Positions 43,185 to 51,421 of a stretch of DNA of 64,000 nt are shown piece after piece. Location: NCBI RefSeq assembly GCF_027947575.1, contig NZ_CP116256.1:4526001-4590000 (forward strand), in the 5' to 3' direction. How positions within the stretch are numbered: the first letter of the stretch is position 1; every line of letters starts with the position of its first letter. The DNA is from Streptomyces rubrogriseus (lineage in GTDB: Bacteria > Actinomycetota > Actinomycetes > Streptomycetales > Streptomycetaceae). The notes beneath the pieces were generated by a model. The model was not told the DNA's origin. It saw nothing but the letters and a program-made list of their open reading frames with translations, and searched no databases. The position numbers were made by a program, and so were the translations under genes.

Positions 43185-45328
43185 ACGCCGTCCGTTGGTC
43201 CGGCCTGTGCGCCGACCGGCGTCTCGGACCGGGGGGCCGGGACGGTGATGGCGGACTCGACGTAGGCGGCCTCCGTGGTGGGCAGCGGCTGCGGTGAGCG
43301 CACGGCGCGGAGGCAGACCGACGCGGCGTGCACGACCACGAGGGCGACCATGACGAGGAAGGCGGCCATGATGACGCCGTCCACGGTCGAGTTGAGGACC
43401 ACGGTCTCCATGTCGTCGAGCGACTTGGCCGGGGCGAGGATCTTGCCTTCGTCGAGCGCGTCCGCGTACAGGTCCCGCTGGGCGAAGAAGCCGATCTTCG
43501 GGTCGGAGTCGAAGATCTTCTGCCAGCCCGCCATGAAGGTGACGGCCAGGTCCCAGACCAGGGGGATGCCCGTGACCCAGGCCCAGCGCAGCTTGCCCGT
43601 CTTGATGAGCAGCATGGTGCACAGGGCGAGGGCGATGGCGGCGAGGAGCTGGTTGGCGATGCCGAACAGCGGGAAGAGCTGGTTGATCCCGCCGAGGGGG
43701 TCGGTGGCGCCGACGTAGAGGAAGTAGCCCCACAGGGCGACCATGACGGCGCTGGTGATCCAGATGCCCGGCTTCCAGGAGACCCGGCCGATGGGCTTCC
43801 AGACGTTGCCGAGCATGTCCTGGAGCATGAAGCGGCCGACCCGGGTACCGGCGTCCACGGTGGTGAGGATGAACAGCGCCTCGAACATGATGGCGAAGTG
43901 GTACCAGAACGCCTTCATGCCGGCGCCGCCGAAAAATCCGGAGAAGATCTCCGACATGCCGAGGGCGAGGGTGGGAGCCCCTCCGGTGCGGGAGATGAGG
44001 CTCTGTTCCTCCACGGACCGGGCGGCCGCCGCCAGGTCGTCCGGGCTGATGGTGAAGCCGAGGTTCGCCACCGCCTGGGACGCGCTGTCCACCGTGGTGC
44101 CCAGCAGGCCCGCGGGTGCGTTCATCGCGTAGTACAGGCCGGGGTCGAGCACGGAGGCCGCGATGAGGGCCATGACGGCGACGAAGGATTCCATGAGCAT
44201 CGCGCCGTAGCCGATGAGACGGACGTGCGACTCCTTCTGGATGAGCTTGGGGGTGGTACCGGAGGCCACGAGGGCGTGGAAGCCGGACAGGGCACCGCAG
44301 GCGATGGTGATGAACAGGAAGGGGAACAGCGCGCCGGCGAAGACCGGTCCGGTGCCGGTGGAGGCGAACTGGCTCACCGCGTCGTTCTTCAGCAGCGGCG
44401 CACTGAACACCACGCCGATGGCGAGCAGCACGATCGTGCCGACCTTCATGAAGGTGGACAGGTAGTCGCGGGGTGCCAGCAGCATCCACACGGGCAGGAC
44501 CGAGGCGACGAAGCCGTAGGCGATCAGGCAGAAGACCAGCGTGGTCGGTGCCCACGTGAAGGCACCGGCGAGCGAGGAGTTCTCGACCCATCCACCGCCG
44601 ACGATGGCCAGGAGCAGGAGGGCGACGCCGATCAGGCTGGTCTCAAGGACCCGCCCGGGGCGCAGGTACCGCATGTAGAAGCCCATGAACAGGGCGATGG
44701 GGATGGTCATGGTCACCGAGAAGGTGCCCCAGGGGGACTCCGCCAGAGCGTTGACGACCACGAGGGCCAACACCGCGAGGATGATGACCATGATGGCGAG
44801 GACGGCGATCAGCGCGGCGATCCCGCCGACCCTGCCGATCTCGTCGCGTGCCATCTGCCCGAGGCTCTTGCCGTCGCGCCGCATGGAGATGAACAGGACG
44901 ACCATGTCCTGGACGGCGCCGGCGAAGATCACGCCGACGACGATCCAGATGGTGCCCGGAAGGTAACCCATCTGTGCCGCCATCACCGGGCCGACGAGCG
45001 GGCCGGCACCCGCGATGGCGGCGAAGTGATGGCCGAACAGGATCCGTCGGTCGGTGGGCTGGAAGTCGATGCCGTCGTCGAGCCGCTCGGCCGGCGTGGC
45101 CCTCTTGTCGTCGAGTTCGAGAACCCGGCGGGCGATGAAGCGCGAGTAGAAGCGGTAGGCGATCGCGTACGAGCCGAGGGCAGCGGCGACCAGCCAGATC
45201 GCGGAGACGTCCTCTCCCCGGGAGAGGGCGACCACGCCCCAGGCGGCGGCGCCCACCAGGGCCACGCCCGTCCATATCAGCATCGATTTCACTGGTGGCC
45301 GCGCGCTGCGGGCGCCGTTGACGGACAC
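43181..45328 (-). CDS. cstA: CstA carbon-starvation transporter
   Basis: A 715-residue membrane protein with about 18 hydrophobic segments and the CstA hallmarks: FQPTDRRILFGHHFAAIAGAGPLVGP, QMGYLPGTIWI, the GAVQDMVVLFISMRRDGKSLG region and ALSGFHALVASGTTPK. CstA proteins take up pyruvate, and in some bacteria peptides, under carbon limitation. The GTG at 45328 has TTGGAG upstream; an ATG at 45418 in the same frame lies in non-conserved sequence. It overlaps the YbdD-like gene by four bases, and the pair is divergent from the SSF-transporter operon. Confidence 0.94.
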   Translation of the reverse strand: MSVNGARSARPPVKSMLIWTGVALVGAAAWGVVALSRGEDVSAIWLVAAALGSYAIAYRFYSRFIARRVLELDDKRATPAERLDDGIDFQPTDRRILFGHHFAAIAGAGPLVGPVMAAQMGYLPGTIWIVVGVIFAGAVQDMVVLFISMRRDGKSLGQMARDEIGRVGGIAALIAVLAIMVIILAVLALVVVNALAESPWGTFSVTMTIPIALFMGFYMRYLRPGRVLETSLIGVALLLLAIVGGGWVENSSLAGAFTWAPTTLVFCLIAYGFVASVLPVWMLLAPRDYLSTFMKVGTIVLLAIGVVFSAPLLKNDAVSQFASTGTGPVFAGALFPFLFITIACGALSGFHALVASGTTPKLIQKESHVRLIGYGAMLMESFVAVMALIAASVLDPGLYYAMNAPAGLLGTTVDSASQAVANLGFTISPDDLAAAARSVEEQSLISRTGGAPTLALGMSEIFSGFFGGAGMKAFWYHFAIMFEALFILTTVDAGTRVGRFMLQDMLGNVWKPIGRVSWKPGIWITSAVMVALWGYFLYVGATDPLGGINQLFPLFGIANQLLAAIALALCTMLLIKTGKLRWAWVTGIPLVWDLAVTFMAGWQKIFDSDPKIGFFAQRDLYADALDEGKILAPAKSLDDMETVVLNSTVDGVIMAAFLVMVALVVVHAASVCLRAVRSPQPLPTTEAAYVESAITVPAPRSETPVGAQAGPTDGV

Positions 45329-45729
45329 AGTTGCTCCAAGTGGTCGAGGGTGTTGGTACGTCTCGGAAAAGGCGTTGTGCCGGCGGAAGGCGGGCTGCCT
45401 CACCTGCGGGTGGGCCACGGTGCGCCGGCGTTCGGGCAGGTGAGGACCACCGATGCGCGCGTGAACGACTTCGCGTCGATGGGCTGTTCATTGGCTGGAA
45501 TCGGTGGTTCACTCCTCAGCGGTCAGGGTCGATCTCGCTCGACGCTGATGGCTTCCGGCCTGACGACGGCCTCCTGGCACGGGGTTCGCGTCCGGTAGTT
45601 GCTCGGTGACCCGGGAGGGTTTACCGCGCGACTCGGCCGAGTTCCTTCTGGCGGTACAGATCGCCGTCCCAGAAACGGAACCGGCCGCGCTCCGGACTGA
45701 CATCGCGTCACTTCGAGCGTGGAGGAGCC
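45329..45729. other. 401-bp divergent promoter region
   Basis: Lies between divergent cstA and the SSF-transporter gene. No gene is supported. Promoters for both operons should be here, but I could not assign -10/-35 boxes with confidence. Confidence 0.5.
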
Positions 45730-47283
45730 ATGAACAGCCCTGGCGCTGTGATCACATGTTCGACCGTCGTACTCGTCGGGTCCGCGGTCGCCCTGCGGAG
45801 TGCCCGCCCGAGGTCGAAAGGCCCCGGTGCCCGGACGGAGCTCGAGGACTGGGCACTGGCCGGCCGCGGGCAGGGCAGCGGACTTCTCTGGTGTCTCCTC
45901 GGCGGCACCGTGTACACGGCGTACACCTTTACCGCCGTGCCGGGGGCCGTCTTCACCTCTGGCGGCATCGGCTTCTACGCCCTGCCCTACACGATGATCA
46001 TCTGCGCGATCGGCTTCGTCCTGCTGCCCCGGCTGGCAGCGACGGCACGCGCGCACGGACACGTCACCGTCGCCGACTTCGTACGGGTGCGCTACGGATC
46101 GTCGCTCCTCGCGCTGGCGGTCGCGCTGACCGGCATCTTCGCGCTGATGCCGTACATCGCACTCCAACTGCTCGGCCTGCGTGCGGTCCTCAGTGTGCTG
46201 GGCATGCGCCAGGACGGACTCATGGGCGACGCCGCGCTCACCGCGGTGTTCGCCGTACTCGCCGTTTCCACCTACCGCTACGGGCTGCGGGCCCCGACGC
46301 TCGTCTCGGTCGTCAAGGCGGGACTGGTCGTCGGCGCGACCGTGGCTGTCGCAGGTCTCGTGATGACGGGTCTCGGGTCGCCGGCTGATCTCTTCGCCCG
46401 GGCCGACGCCGCGTTCGCGGCGCAGGACGGCACTGCCTCACTCGTACCCGATCCCTCGCTGGCGCCTGCGTACGTCTCCCTCGCCGTCGGATCGGCGCTG
46501 GCGCTCTTCGCCTTTCCGCACGTTCTCCAGGTCGCCTTCTCCGCCCGCTCGGGCGACGTACTGCGCAGGACGTCCGTCACGCTCTTCGGATGGACGGCGA
46601 TGCTCGGCCTGTTCGCGCTCTTCGGCATCGCGGCACTGGCGGCGGGTGTGAGTCCTCCACCTGGACGCAGTGAACTCGCGGTACCGCTGCTCGTGCTCGA
46701 TCTCGCTCCCGGGTGGGCGGCGGGGCTGATCCTGGGCGCGATCGTCGTGGCGGCGCTCGTGCCGGCCGCGGTCATGTCCATCGGCGCTGCGACCCTCTTC
46801 GCGAGGAACGTCTACCTGGAGTTCGTCAACCCGACGGCCACCGTCGTGCAGGTGACCCGGATGGCCCGGCTGATGTCGCTCGTCGTCAAGGTGGGTGCGT
46901 TGGTCTTCGCCCTGGGCGTGCGTGACCAGGCCGCCATCAACCTGCACCTGCTGGGAGCGGTGTGGGTCCTTCAGATCCTGCCCTCGATAGTGCTGGGCCT
47001 GCTGCACCGCACACCGCACCGCGTCTCCCTGCTCGCGGGCTGGATGTCCGGCATGGTGGTCGGCACCGCGCTGGTGAGCCGGGGCGGGTTCTCCTCCCTC
47101 GTGCGGATCTCGTTCGGCCCCTTGGACGTACAGGTGTACGCGGGGGTTGTCGGCCTGGTCGTCAATCTCCTGGTGGTCGCGCTGGCGAGTCCCCTGCTGG
47201 ACCGCCTCGGTGTGCCACGCGGGCTGTCGGGTCTGCTGAGACCTGCCGACGGTGCGGTGCGTCGGAACGGGGTGGCCCGGTGA
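45730..47283 (+). CDS. Sodium:solute symporter family transporter
   Basis: A 517-residue membrane protein with about 13 hydrophobic helices. The SSF pattern is seen at LEDWALAGRGQGSGLLWCLLG, GIGFYALPYTMIICAIGFVLLPRLA, HVTVADFVRVRYGS and ALVPAAVMSIGAATLFARNVYLEF. Relatives carry small carboxylates such as acetate, pyruvate or pantothenate with Na+. The ATG is preceded by GGAGGAG. Its last codons overlap the GTG start of the sigma-factor gene (GTGA), so transporter and regulator are co-translated. It is divergent from cstA, giving two possible carboxylate importers back to back. Confidence 0.9.
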   Translation: MNSPGAVITCSTVVLVGSAVALRSARPRSKGPGARTELEDWALAGRGQGSGLLWCLLGGTVYTAYTFTAVPGAVFTSGGIGFYALPYTMIICAIGFVLLPRLAATARAHGHVTVADFVRVRYGSSLLALAVALTGIFALMPYIALQLLGLRAVLSVLGMRQDGLMGDAALTAVFAVLAVSTYRYGLRAPTLVSVVKAGLVVGATVAVAGLVMTGLGSPADLFARADAAFAAQDGTASLVPDPSLAPAYVSLAVGSALALFAFPHVLQVAFSARSGDVLRRTSVTLFGWTAMLGLFALFGIAALAAGVSPPPGRSELAVPLLVLDLAPGWAAGLILGAIVVAALVPAAVMSIGAATLFARNVYLEFVNPTATVVQVTRMARLMSLVVKVGALVFALGVRDQAAINLHLLGAVWVLQILPSIVLGLLHRTPHRVSLLAGWMSGMVVGTALVSRGGFSSLVRISFGPLDVQVYAGVVGLVVNLLVVALASPLLDRLGVPRGLSGLLRPADGAVRRNGVAR

Positions 47284-47906
47284 GGCAGACGGACAAGCCC
47301 TGGCGTCGTACGGAGGGGCGCACGACCGTACTCGGGGAGCGGGCGTCCGGCCTCTCGGACACCGCTGACGCTTCCGAGCTCCCGGCGGATCCGGAACCCG
47401 GCGTCGACCTGCGTGACGTCGAGCGGGAGACCGCGATGATCCGGCTGTTCGACGGCCATCACGCCCAGCTGGTGCGGCTGGCCGTACTGCTGGGAGCCGA
47501 CCAGGACGCCGAGGACGTCGTGGCGGAGGCGTTCTGTGTGCTGCACAGCCGTTGGTACAGACTCCGTGCGCCGGAGTCCGCGGCCGCGTACCTTCGTTCT
47601 GTGGTGTGCAACCTCGTCCGGATGCGGATACGGCGACTCCAGGTCTCCCGCCGTCATGCGGACGTGCAGCTCGACCCCATCGCCTCCGCCGAGTCGACGG
47701 CGATGCTGCACGAGGACCAACGGCAGGTGGTCGACGCCCTGAAGGGGCTGCCCACGCGGCAGAGGGAGGCTCTGGTGCTGCGGTACTGGATGGATCTCAA
47801 GGAACGGGAGATCGCCGAGGCGATGGGGATCAGTACGGGCGCGGTGAAGTCGCACATCTCCCGTGGCATGCATGCGCTTTCGCGTGCCATGGGGACACGC
47901 CGATGA
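47280..47906 (+). CDS. ECF-type RNA polymerase sigma factor (SigE-like)
   Basis: A 208-residue sigma factor. Region 2 lies at DGHHAQLVRLAVLLGADQDAEDVVAEAFCVLHSRWYRL and region 4 at DALKGLPTRQREALVLRYWMDLKEREIAEAMGISTGAVKSHISRGM, an intact helix-turn-helix for -35 recognition. The first 45 residues are a hydrophilic extension. The GTG start overlaps the transporter stop and the stop overlaps the next ATG, so all three genes are coupled. The following small membrane protein may be its anti-sigma factor. The target regulon is unknown. Confidence 0.9.
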   Translation: MRQTDKPWRRTEGRTTVLGERASGLSDTADASELPADPEPGVDLRDVERETAMIRLFDGHHAQLVRLAVLLGADQDAEDVVAEAFCVLHSRWYRLRAPESAAAYLRSVVCNLVRMRIRRLQVSRRHADVQLDPIASAESTAMLHEDQRQVVDALKGLPTRQREALVLRYWMDLKEREIAEAMGISTGAVKSHISRGMHALSRAMGTRR

Positions 47907-48163
47907 GTGTTGACGACCCCGAGTCACGGCTTCGCGAGACCCTCGACTCGCTCGCCTCCACGGTGGTGCCCTCCCCGGACACGTATGCCCGGGCGCGCAG
48001 GGAGTGGCAGCGCCGGGACCGGAGGCGGCGGCTGGTCATGCTGGCGCTCGCGGTGCTGATCGTGGCCGTTGCCGACGTCGTGGGGCTGTGGGCGCTGAAC
48101 TCCCTCAGTGGTCCCGAGCCGGCGCCGCGCCACGAGCGGATCGACGTGATCGTCCAGCCCTGA
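47903..48163 (+). CDS. Small membrane protein, possible anti-sigma factor
   Basis: An 86-residue protein: a soluble N-terminus with the helix PESRLRETLDSLASTVV, a basic stretch (RARREWQRRDRRRR), one transmembrane helix (LVMLALAVLIVAVADVVGLWAL) and a short outside tail. This is the layout of the C-terminal half of an anti-sigma factor, although the N-terminal domain is very short and no zinc motif is present. ATGA overlap with the ECF sigma gene supports partnership. A bidirectional terminator lies just after it. Confidence 0.6.
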   Translation: MSVDDPESRLRETLDSLASTVVPSPDTYARARREWQRRDRRRRLVMLALAVLIVAVADVVGLWALNSLSGPEPAPRHERIDVIVQP

Positions 48164-48210
48164 GGTCAGGACGCGGGTGTCCGGACGCCCCCAGTGCGTA
48201 CATGCCGGAA

Positions 48211-48233
48211 GGCCGCGGACAACGTCCGCGGCC
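48211..48233. terminator. Bidirectional terminator between convergent operons
   Basis: A perfect 10-bp stem GGCCGCGGAC / GTCCGCGGCC with the 3-nt loop AAC, in the 89-bp gap between the small membrane protein and the PLP enzyme, which are convergent. Confidence 0.85.
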
Positions 48234-48252
48234 CTTGGCTTGTGCTACGGGC

Positions 48253-49668
48253 TCAGCTCATGGTGCGGGACAACCGCCACAGGGCGTCAACCACCCGCTT
48301 CACGTCCTCCTCCTGGTGGAACAGGTGCGTGGAGATGCGGACCGCCTGGTGTGCCTTGGCCGATCCGGCGACCGGGAAGTCGCTGGTGCGGATCACGATG
48401 CCGTACTCGTCCTTCAGCCGGGCCACCAGCGTCTCCGTCTTCTTCGCGTCGTGCACGTCCCGCGGGTCACGGAACGGCGCGAAGGAAGTGAGCCCGCACA
48501 CCAGGCGCGGGTCGTCCTTCGGCGAGTACAGGGCGCGAACGCCCCATCGCTCGGCGATCAGGTCCTTGGCGTAGGCGGAGAGCTGGAGGACGTGGTCCTG
48601 GATCCGGGCCCGTCCGATGCGGTCCCAGACCTCGCAGACGTTGCGCACACCACTCATGATCGCCAGGCTGCTGTTGCCCACGCTCTGGAGGGTGGCGGCG
48701 ATGTCGTAGCTCGCCGTCGGTCCCGACGAGCGCGGCGGCAGTCCTCCCTCGGCCGGGTAGCCGCTGGAGACCACGGGCCAGAACTCGGGCAGGGGGTTGG
48801 GGTTGTGGCGGGGCAGCACCTTGTTGCGGATGTAGAGGACGCCGGTACCGCCCGGTCCGCACTGCCACTTGGCCGCGGAACCAGCGAGGAAGTCCACGCC
48901 GAGTTCGTGGAAGTCGTACGCCATCATGCCGGGTATGTGGGCGCCGTCGACGACGCTGATCAGGCCGTGGTCCTGGGCGAGCCTGGCCAGCATGGCGATG
49001 GGCAGCATCGTGCCCGTCTTGTAGGTGGGGGCGGAGAACACCAGGGCCTTGGTCCGCGAGGTGATGGCGCGGCGGAAGAGGTCGACGTAGTCCTCGGCCC
49101 GTTGGTCGTTGCCGACCGGCAGGGCCACCCGCTTGAGCACGACCCCGTACCGGTCCCGCGCCAGTGCGAGCGGCACGTTGCCGCCGGAGTGTTCGTGGTT
49201 GGTGGTGAGGAGCTCGTCGCCCTCCTTCAGCGCGAGCCCGGCCAGGATCTTAGACATGCCGTCGCTGGTGTTGTGCGTGATGACGACCTCGTCGGGATCG
49301 CACCCGTATCCGCGTGCGGCCACGGCTCGCACGTCGGCGAAGTCGCTGTAGGAGGACGTCGCCTTGACGGCCACCTCGCGGTGCACCCGGTCGACGGTGT
49401 CGAGCACCTCGCGCGGGGGCGACCCGACAGTGCCGACGTTCATGAACAGGACTTTTTTGTCCAGGACGAACAGCCGCTCGACGGCCTTCCAGTATCCCGG
49501 CGAAGAAGGAGGCGGCAGGGCGGCGGACGTCGCGCTCTCGGCGGCCGCGACCGGGGCGGCTCCGACCGTCCCGATACCGACGGAGGCGGCACCCGCGCCC
49601 AGCAGTCCGACGAATCCGCGTCGTGAGACCCCACTGCCCTCACGGGCACCCGATGATGTCAGGGGCAT
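48253..49668 (-). CDS. Tat-exported class V aminotransferase-fold PLP enzyme (isopenicillin-N-epimerase-like)
   Basis: A 471-residue PLP enzyme with a twin-arginine signal (SRRGFVGLLGAGAASVG). The fold-type I core has the cofactor aspartate Asp241 (ISVVDGAHIPG, with His244) and the Schiff-base Lys267 (GSAAKWQCGPGG), as in cysteine desulfurases and isopenicillin N epimerase. Tat export of a PLP enzyme is uncommon but sensible, since Tat carries folded, cofactor-loaded proteins. The ATG at 49668 has AAGGAG upstream; an ATG at 49695 is less likely. It follows an exported RidA gene by 23 bp, suggesting that the two act together outside the membrane. The substrate is unknown. Confidence 0.85.
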   Translation of the reverse strand: MPLTSSGAREGSGVSRRGFVGLLGAGAASVGIGTVGAAPVAAAESATSAALPPPSSPGYWKAVERLFVLDKKVLFMNVGTVGSPPREVLDTVDRVHREVAVKATSSYSDFADVRAVAARGYGCDPDEVVITHNTSDGMSKILAGLALKEGDELLTTNHEHSGGNVPLALARDRYGVVLKRVALPVGNDQRAEDYVDLFRRAITSRTKALVFSAPTYKTGTMLPIAMLARLAQDHGLISVVDGAHIPGMMAYDFHELGVDFLAGSAAKWQCGPGGTGVLYIRNKVLPRHNPNPLPEFWPVVSSGYPAEGGLPPRSSGPTASYDIAATLQSVGNSSLAIMSGVRNVCEVWDRIGRARIQDHVLQLSAYAKDLIAERWGVRALYSPKDDPRLVCGLTSFAPFRDPRDVHDAKKTETLVARLKDEYGIVIRTSDFPVAGSAKAHQAVRISTHLFHQEEDVKRVVDALWRLSRTMS

Positions 49669-49691
49669 GTCATTCTCCTTTCGGTGGTGGC

Positions 49692-50222
49692 TCATCGGAC
49701 GGCGATCGCCGAGATCTCGACCTTCGCGTCACGCGGCAGTCGTGCCACTTCGACAGTGGCCCGCGCGGGCGGGACGGAAGAGCCGAAGAACTCGGCGTAC
49801 GCGGTGTTGAAGCGGTCGAAGTCGTCGAGGTCGGCCAGGTAGACCGTGGTGCTGACGACGTGCTTCAGCGTCAGCCGGTCAGCCTTCAGCACCGCCTGGA
49901 CACTGCGCGCGGCCCTGCGTGTCTGTTCCTCGATGGTGGCATCGGAGGGAATCTCACCGGTTGCGGGGTCGATCGGGAGCTGCCCGGAGACGAACACGAG
50001 GTGCCCGGCCGAGACACCCTGCGAGTAGGGCCCGATGGCCGCGGGCGCGTCCGGCGTGGAAATGGCCCGGTGCCGTCCATGGTGATCGGTGCCCGCGGAC
50101 GCCCCGCCGGCGCCGGCGACGAGCGCGACGACCGCGCCCAGGGCGAGCAGCACCCGCCGGGACCTGCGGAGGCCGGCCGCCCGGGGCACGGCACGGGGTG
50201 GTGAGTGAGGCGCTGTCGTCAC
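49692..50222 (-). CDS. Exported RidA-family enamine/imine deaminase
   Basis: A 176-residue protein. A signal sequence (LRRSRRVLLALGAVVALVAGAGGASAG) precedes a full RidA domain: AISTPDAPAAIGPYSQGVSAGHLVFVSGQLPIDPATGE, then TTVYLADLDDFDRFNTAYAEFF and the catalytic-type arginine in PPARATVEVARLPRDAKVEI. RidA proteins hydrolyse reactive enamines such as 2-aminoacrylate and are normally cytosolic; a signal peptide is unusual. The SRRVLL motif could allow Tat export. The GTG at 50222 has AGGAGG six bases upstream. It lies just before the Tat-exported PLP enzyme in the same operon. Confidence 0.87.
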   Translation of the reverse strand: MTTAPHSPPRAVPRAAGLRRSRRVLLALGAVVALVAGAGGASAGTDHHGRHRAISTPDAPAAIGPYSQGVSAGHLVFVSGQLPIDPATGEIPSDATIEEQTRRAARSVQAVLKADRLTLKHVVSTTVYLADLDDFDRFNTAYAEFFGSSVPPARATVEVARLPRDAKVEISAIAVR

Positions 50223-50410
50223 GGAATTCCTCCTGCTCGTCGACACGTACGCCTGGGCGGCGTGGTGCTTGTTGGTTGCGAGGGACGCAGGAAGGTTTAC
50301 GGGTGTCGCAGGTTTCTCCAGGAGGCGGAGGGCAGTGCACGGGGGCTGCCCTGCGCGGTTGTCGCACCTGCGTGCCGGGCAACGCCACGGCGGGGTGACG
50401 GGAGGACCGC

Positions 50411-50788
50411 TCACCGGTCCCGTGTGTGCTCCGGCCCGGCCGGGTGCCACGGTGCGTCTCGGCGGGTGGCTCGGGCGTCCGCGGCCAGCCGCAGGGCGTA
50501 GACCGGCCGCTCGCCGGGGACGGGGCCGAGGTAGGTGTGGCCGGTCATGTGGCACCAGGCGGGCAGGTCGAGCGGCGCCGCCGGGTCGGTGGCGACGACA
50601 TGGACGACGGTGCCGGGGGGTGCGCCGTCGATCTGTGCGCGCAGGCGGAGCAGGAGGGTGACGCAGAGCAGGCCGGTGCCATCGACGGTCAGGTCGGCTT
50701 CGGGGAGCGGTGACGCGGATCTCATCGGCTGTTCGACTTCGGCGCCGTCGCGGGGGCCGACGCGGTTGTCGGAGTTGTCGTCGCTCAT
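50411..50788 (-). CDS. TusA/SirA-like sulfur-carrier family protein
   Basis: A 125-residue protein with a TusA core: EADLTVDGTGLLCVTLLLRLRAQI, then GAPPGTVVHVVATDPAAPLDLPAWCHMTGHTYLG. The sulfur-carrying cysteine of the CPxP motif is kept, but the first proline is valine (LCVT). Hydrophilic tails extend both ends, so it is longer than the usual 80 residues. TusA-like proteins relay persulfide sulfur. It lies between the Lrp regulator and the exported RidA gene on the same strand, which suits a cysteine/sulfur theme. Confidence 0.75.
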   Translation of the reverse strand: MSDDNSDNRVGPRDGAEVEQPMRSASPLPEADLTVDGTGLLCVTLLLRLRAQIDGAPPGTVVHVVATDPAAPLDLPAWCHMTGHTYLGPVPGERPVYALRLAADARATRRDAPWHPAGPEHTRDR

Positions 50789-50854
50789 GGGCCGCAGGCT
50801 ACGACCACGTTCGGCTCACCGACGTGCCGGGGCGGATGGGTGACGTCCGCTCGC

Positions 50855-51340
50855 TCAGGTGGCCGCTGCCGGCGGAGGCAGCTCACGCGACGGCCGCCCG
50901 GGCAGGGGCCGGGGATGGACGGCCTGCTTCATCACAATGGTCGAGTTCAGCCCGCGGACGCCCGGCAGGTGGATGAGCACCGATTCGTACAGCCGCTGAT
51001 AGGACTCCAGGTCCGCGCTGACCACGCGGATCAGGTAGTCGGGTTCACCGAAGAGCCGCTGCGCCTCGATGATCTCCGGAACCTCGGCGAGAGCCGCATC
51101 GAACTCGGTGACGGCGTCGGGGCGGCTGAGCGTGGCGAACACCAGCACCTCGAATCCGTATCCCAGGGCTGCGGCGTCGACCACCGCGCGATAGCCACGG
51201 ATGACCCCGGCCGCCTCCAGTTCCCGGACGCGTCGCTGGCACCTGGACACACTGAGCCGGACCTTCTCGGCCAGATCAGTGAGCGTGATCCGCCCCTCCG
51301 ACTGAAGCAGCGCAACAATTTTGCGGTCAGTGACATCCAT
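50855..51340 (-). CDS. Lrp/AsnC-family transcriptional regulator
   Basis: A 161-residue regulator. The N-terminal HTH reads MDVTDRKIVALLQSEGRITLTDLAEKVRLSVSRCQRRVRELEAAGVI. The C-terminal RAM domain holds the strands LVFATLSRPDA and DYLIRVVSADLESYQRLYESVLIHLPGV. Such proteins respond to amino acids. The gene is divergent from a MalY/PatB-type lyase, and a near-perfect 30-bp palindrome lies between them (51371-51400), so it probably controls both operons and itself. Confidence 0.92.
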   Translation of the reverse strand: MDVTDRKIVALLQSEGRITLTDLAEKVRLSVSRCQRRVRELEAAGVIRGYRAVVDAAALGYGFEVLVFATLSRPDAVTEFDAALAEVPEIIEAQRLFGEPDYLIRVVSADLESYQRLYESVLIHLPGVRGLNSTIVMKQAVHPRPLPGRPSRELPPPAAAT

Positions 51341-51370
51341 GCGCTAGATCTTAGCTATCAGGCGACAGAG

Positions 51371-51400
51371 AAGGGCAAAGTTCACGAACACTTTGCCCTT
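51371..51400. promoter_or_regulatory. Palindromic operator between the Lrp regulator and the C-S lyase gene
   Basis: Arms AAGGGCAAAGT and ACTTTGCCCTT are perfect over 11 bp around TCACGAAC. Outside them a second, weaker symmetry (CGACA/TGTCG and TAGCT/AGCTA) extends the element to about 60 bp. It ends 21 bp before the lyase ATG and 31 bp from the Lrp start. This is a good candidate for the Lrp binding site and may overlap both promoters. Confidence 0.75.
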
Positions 51401-51421
51401 TGTCGTAGCTAGCATCCAGCC

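Noticed and set aside
50223..50410. Possible riboswitch upstream of the exported RidA gene
   Set aside because: The 188-bp leader has only short stems and none of the conserved cores I know.
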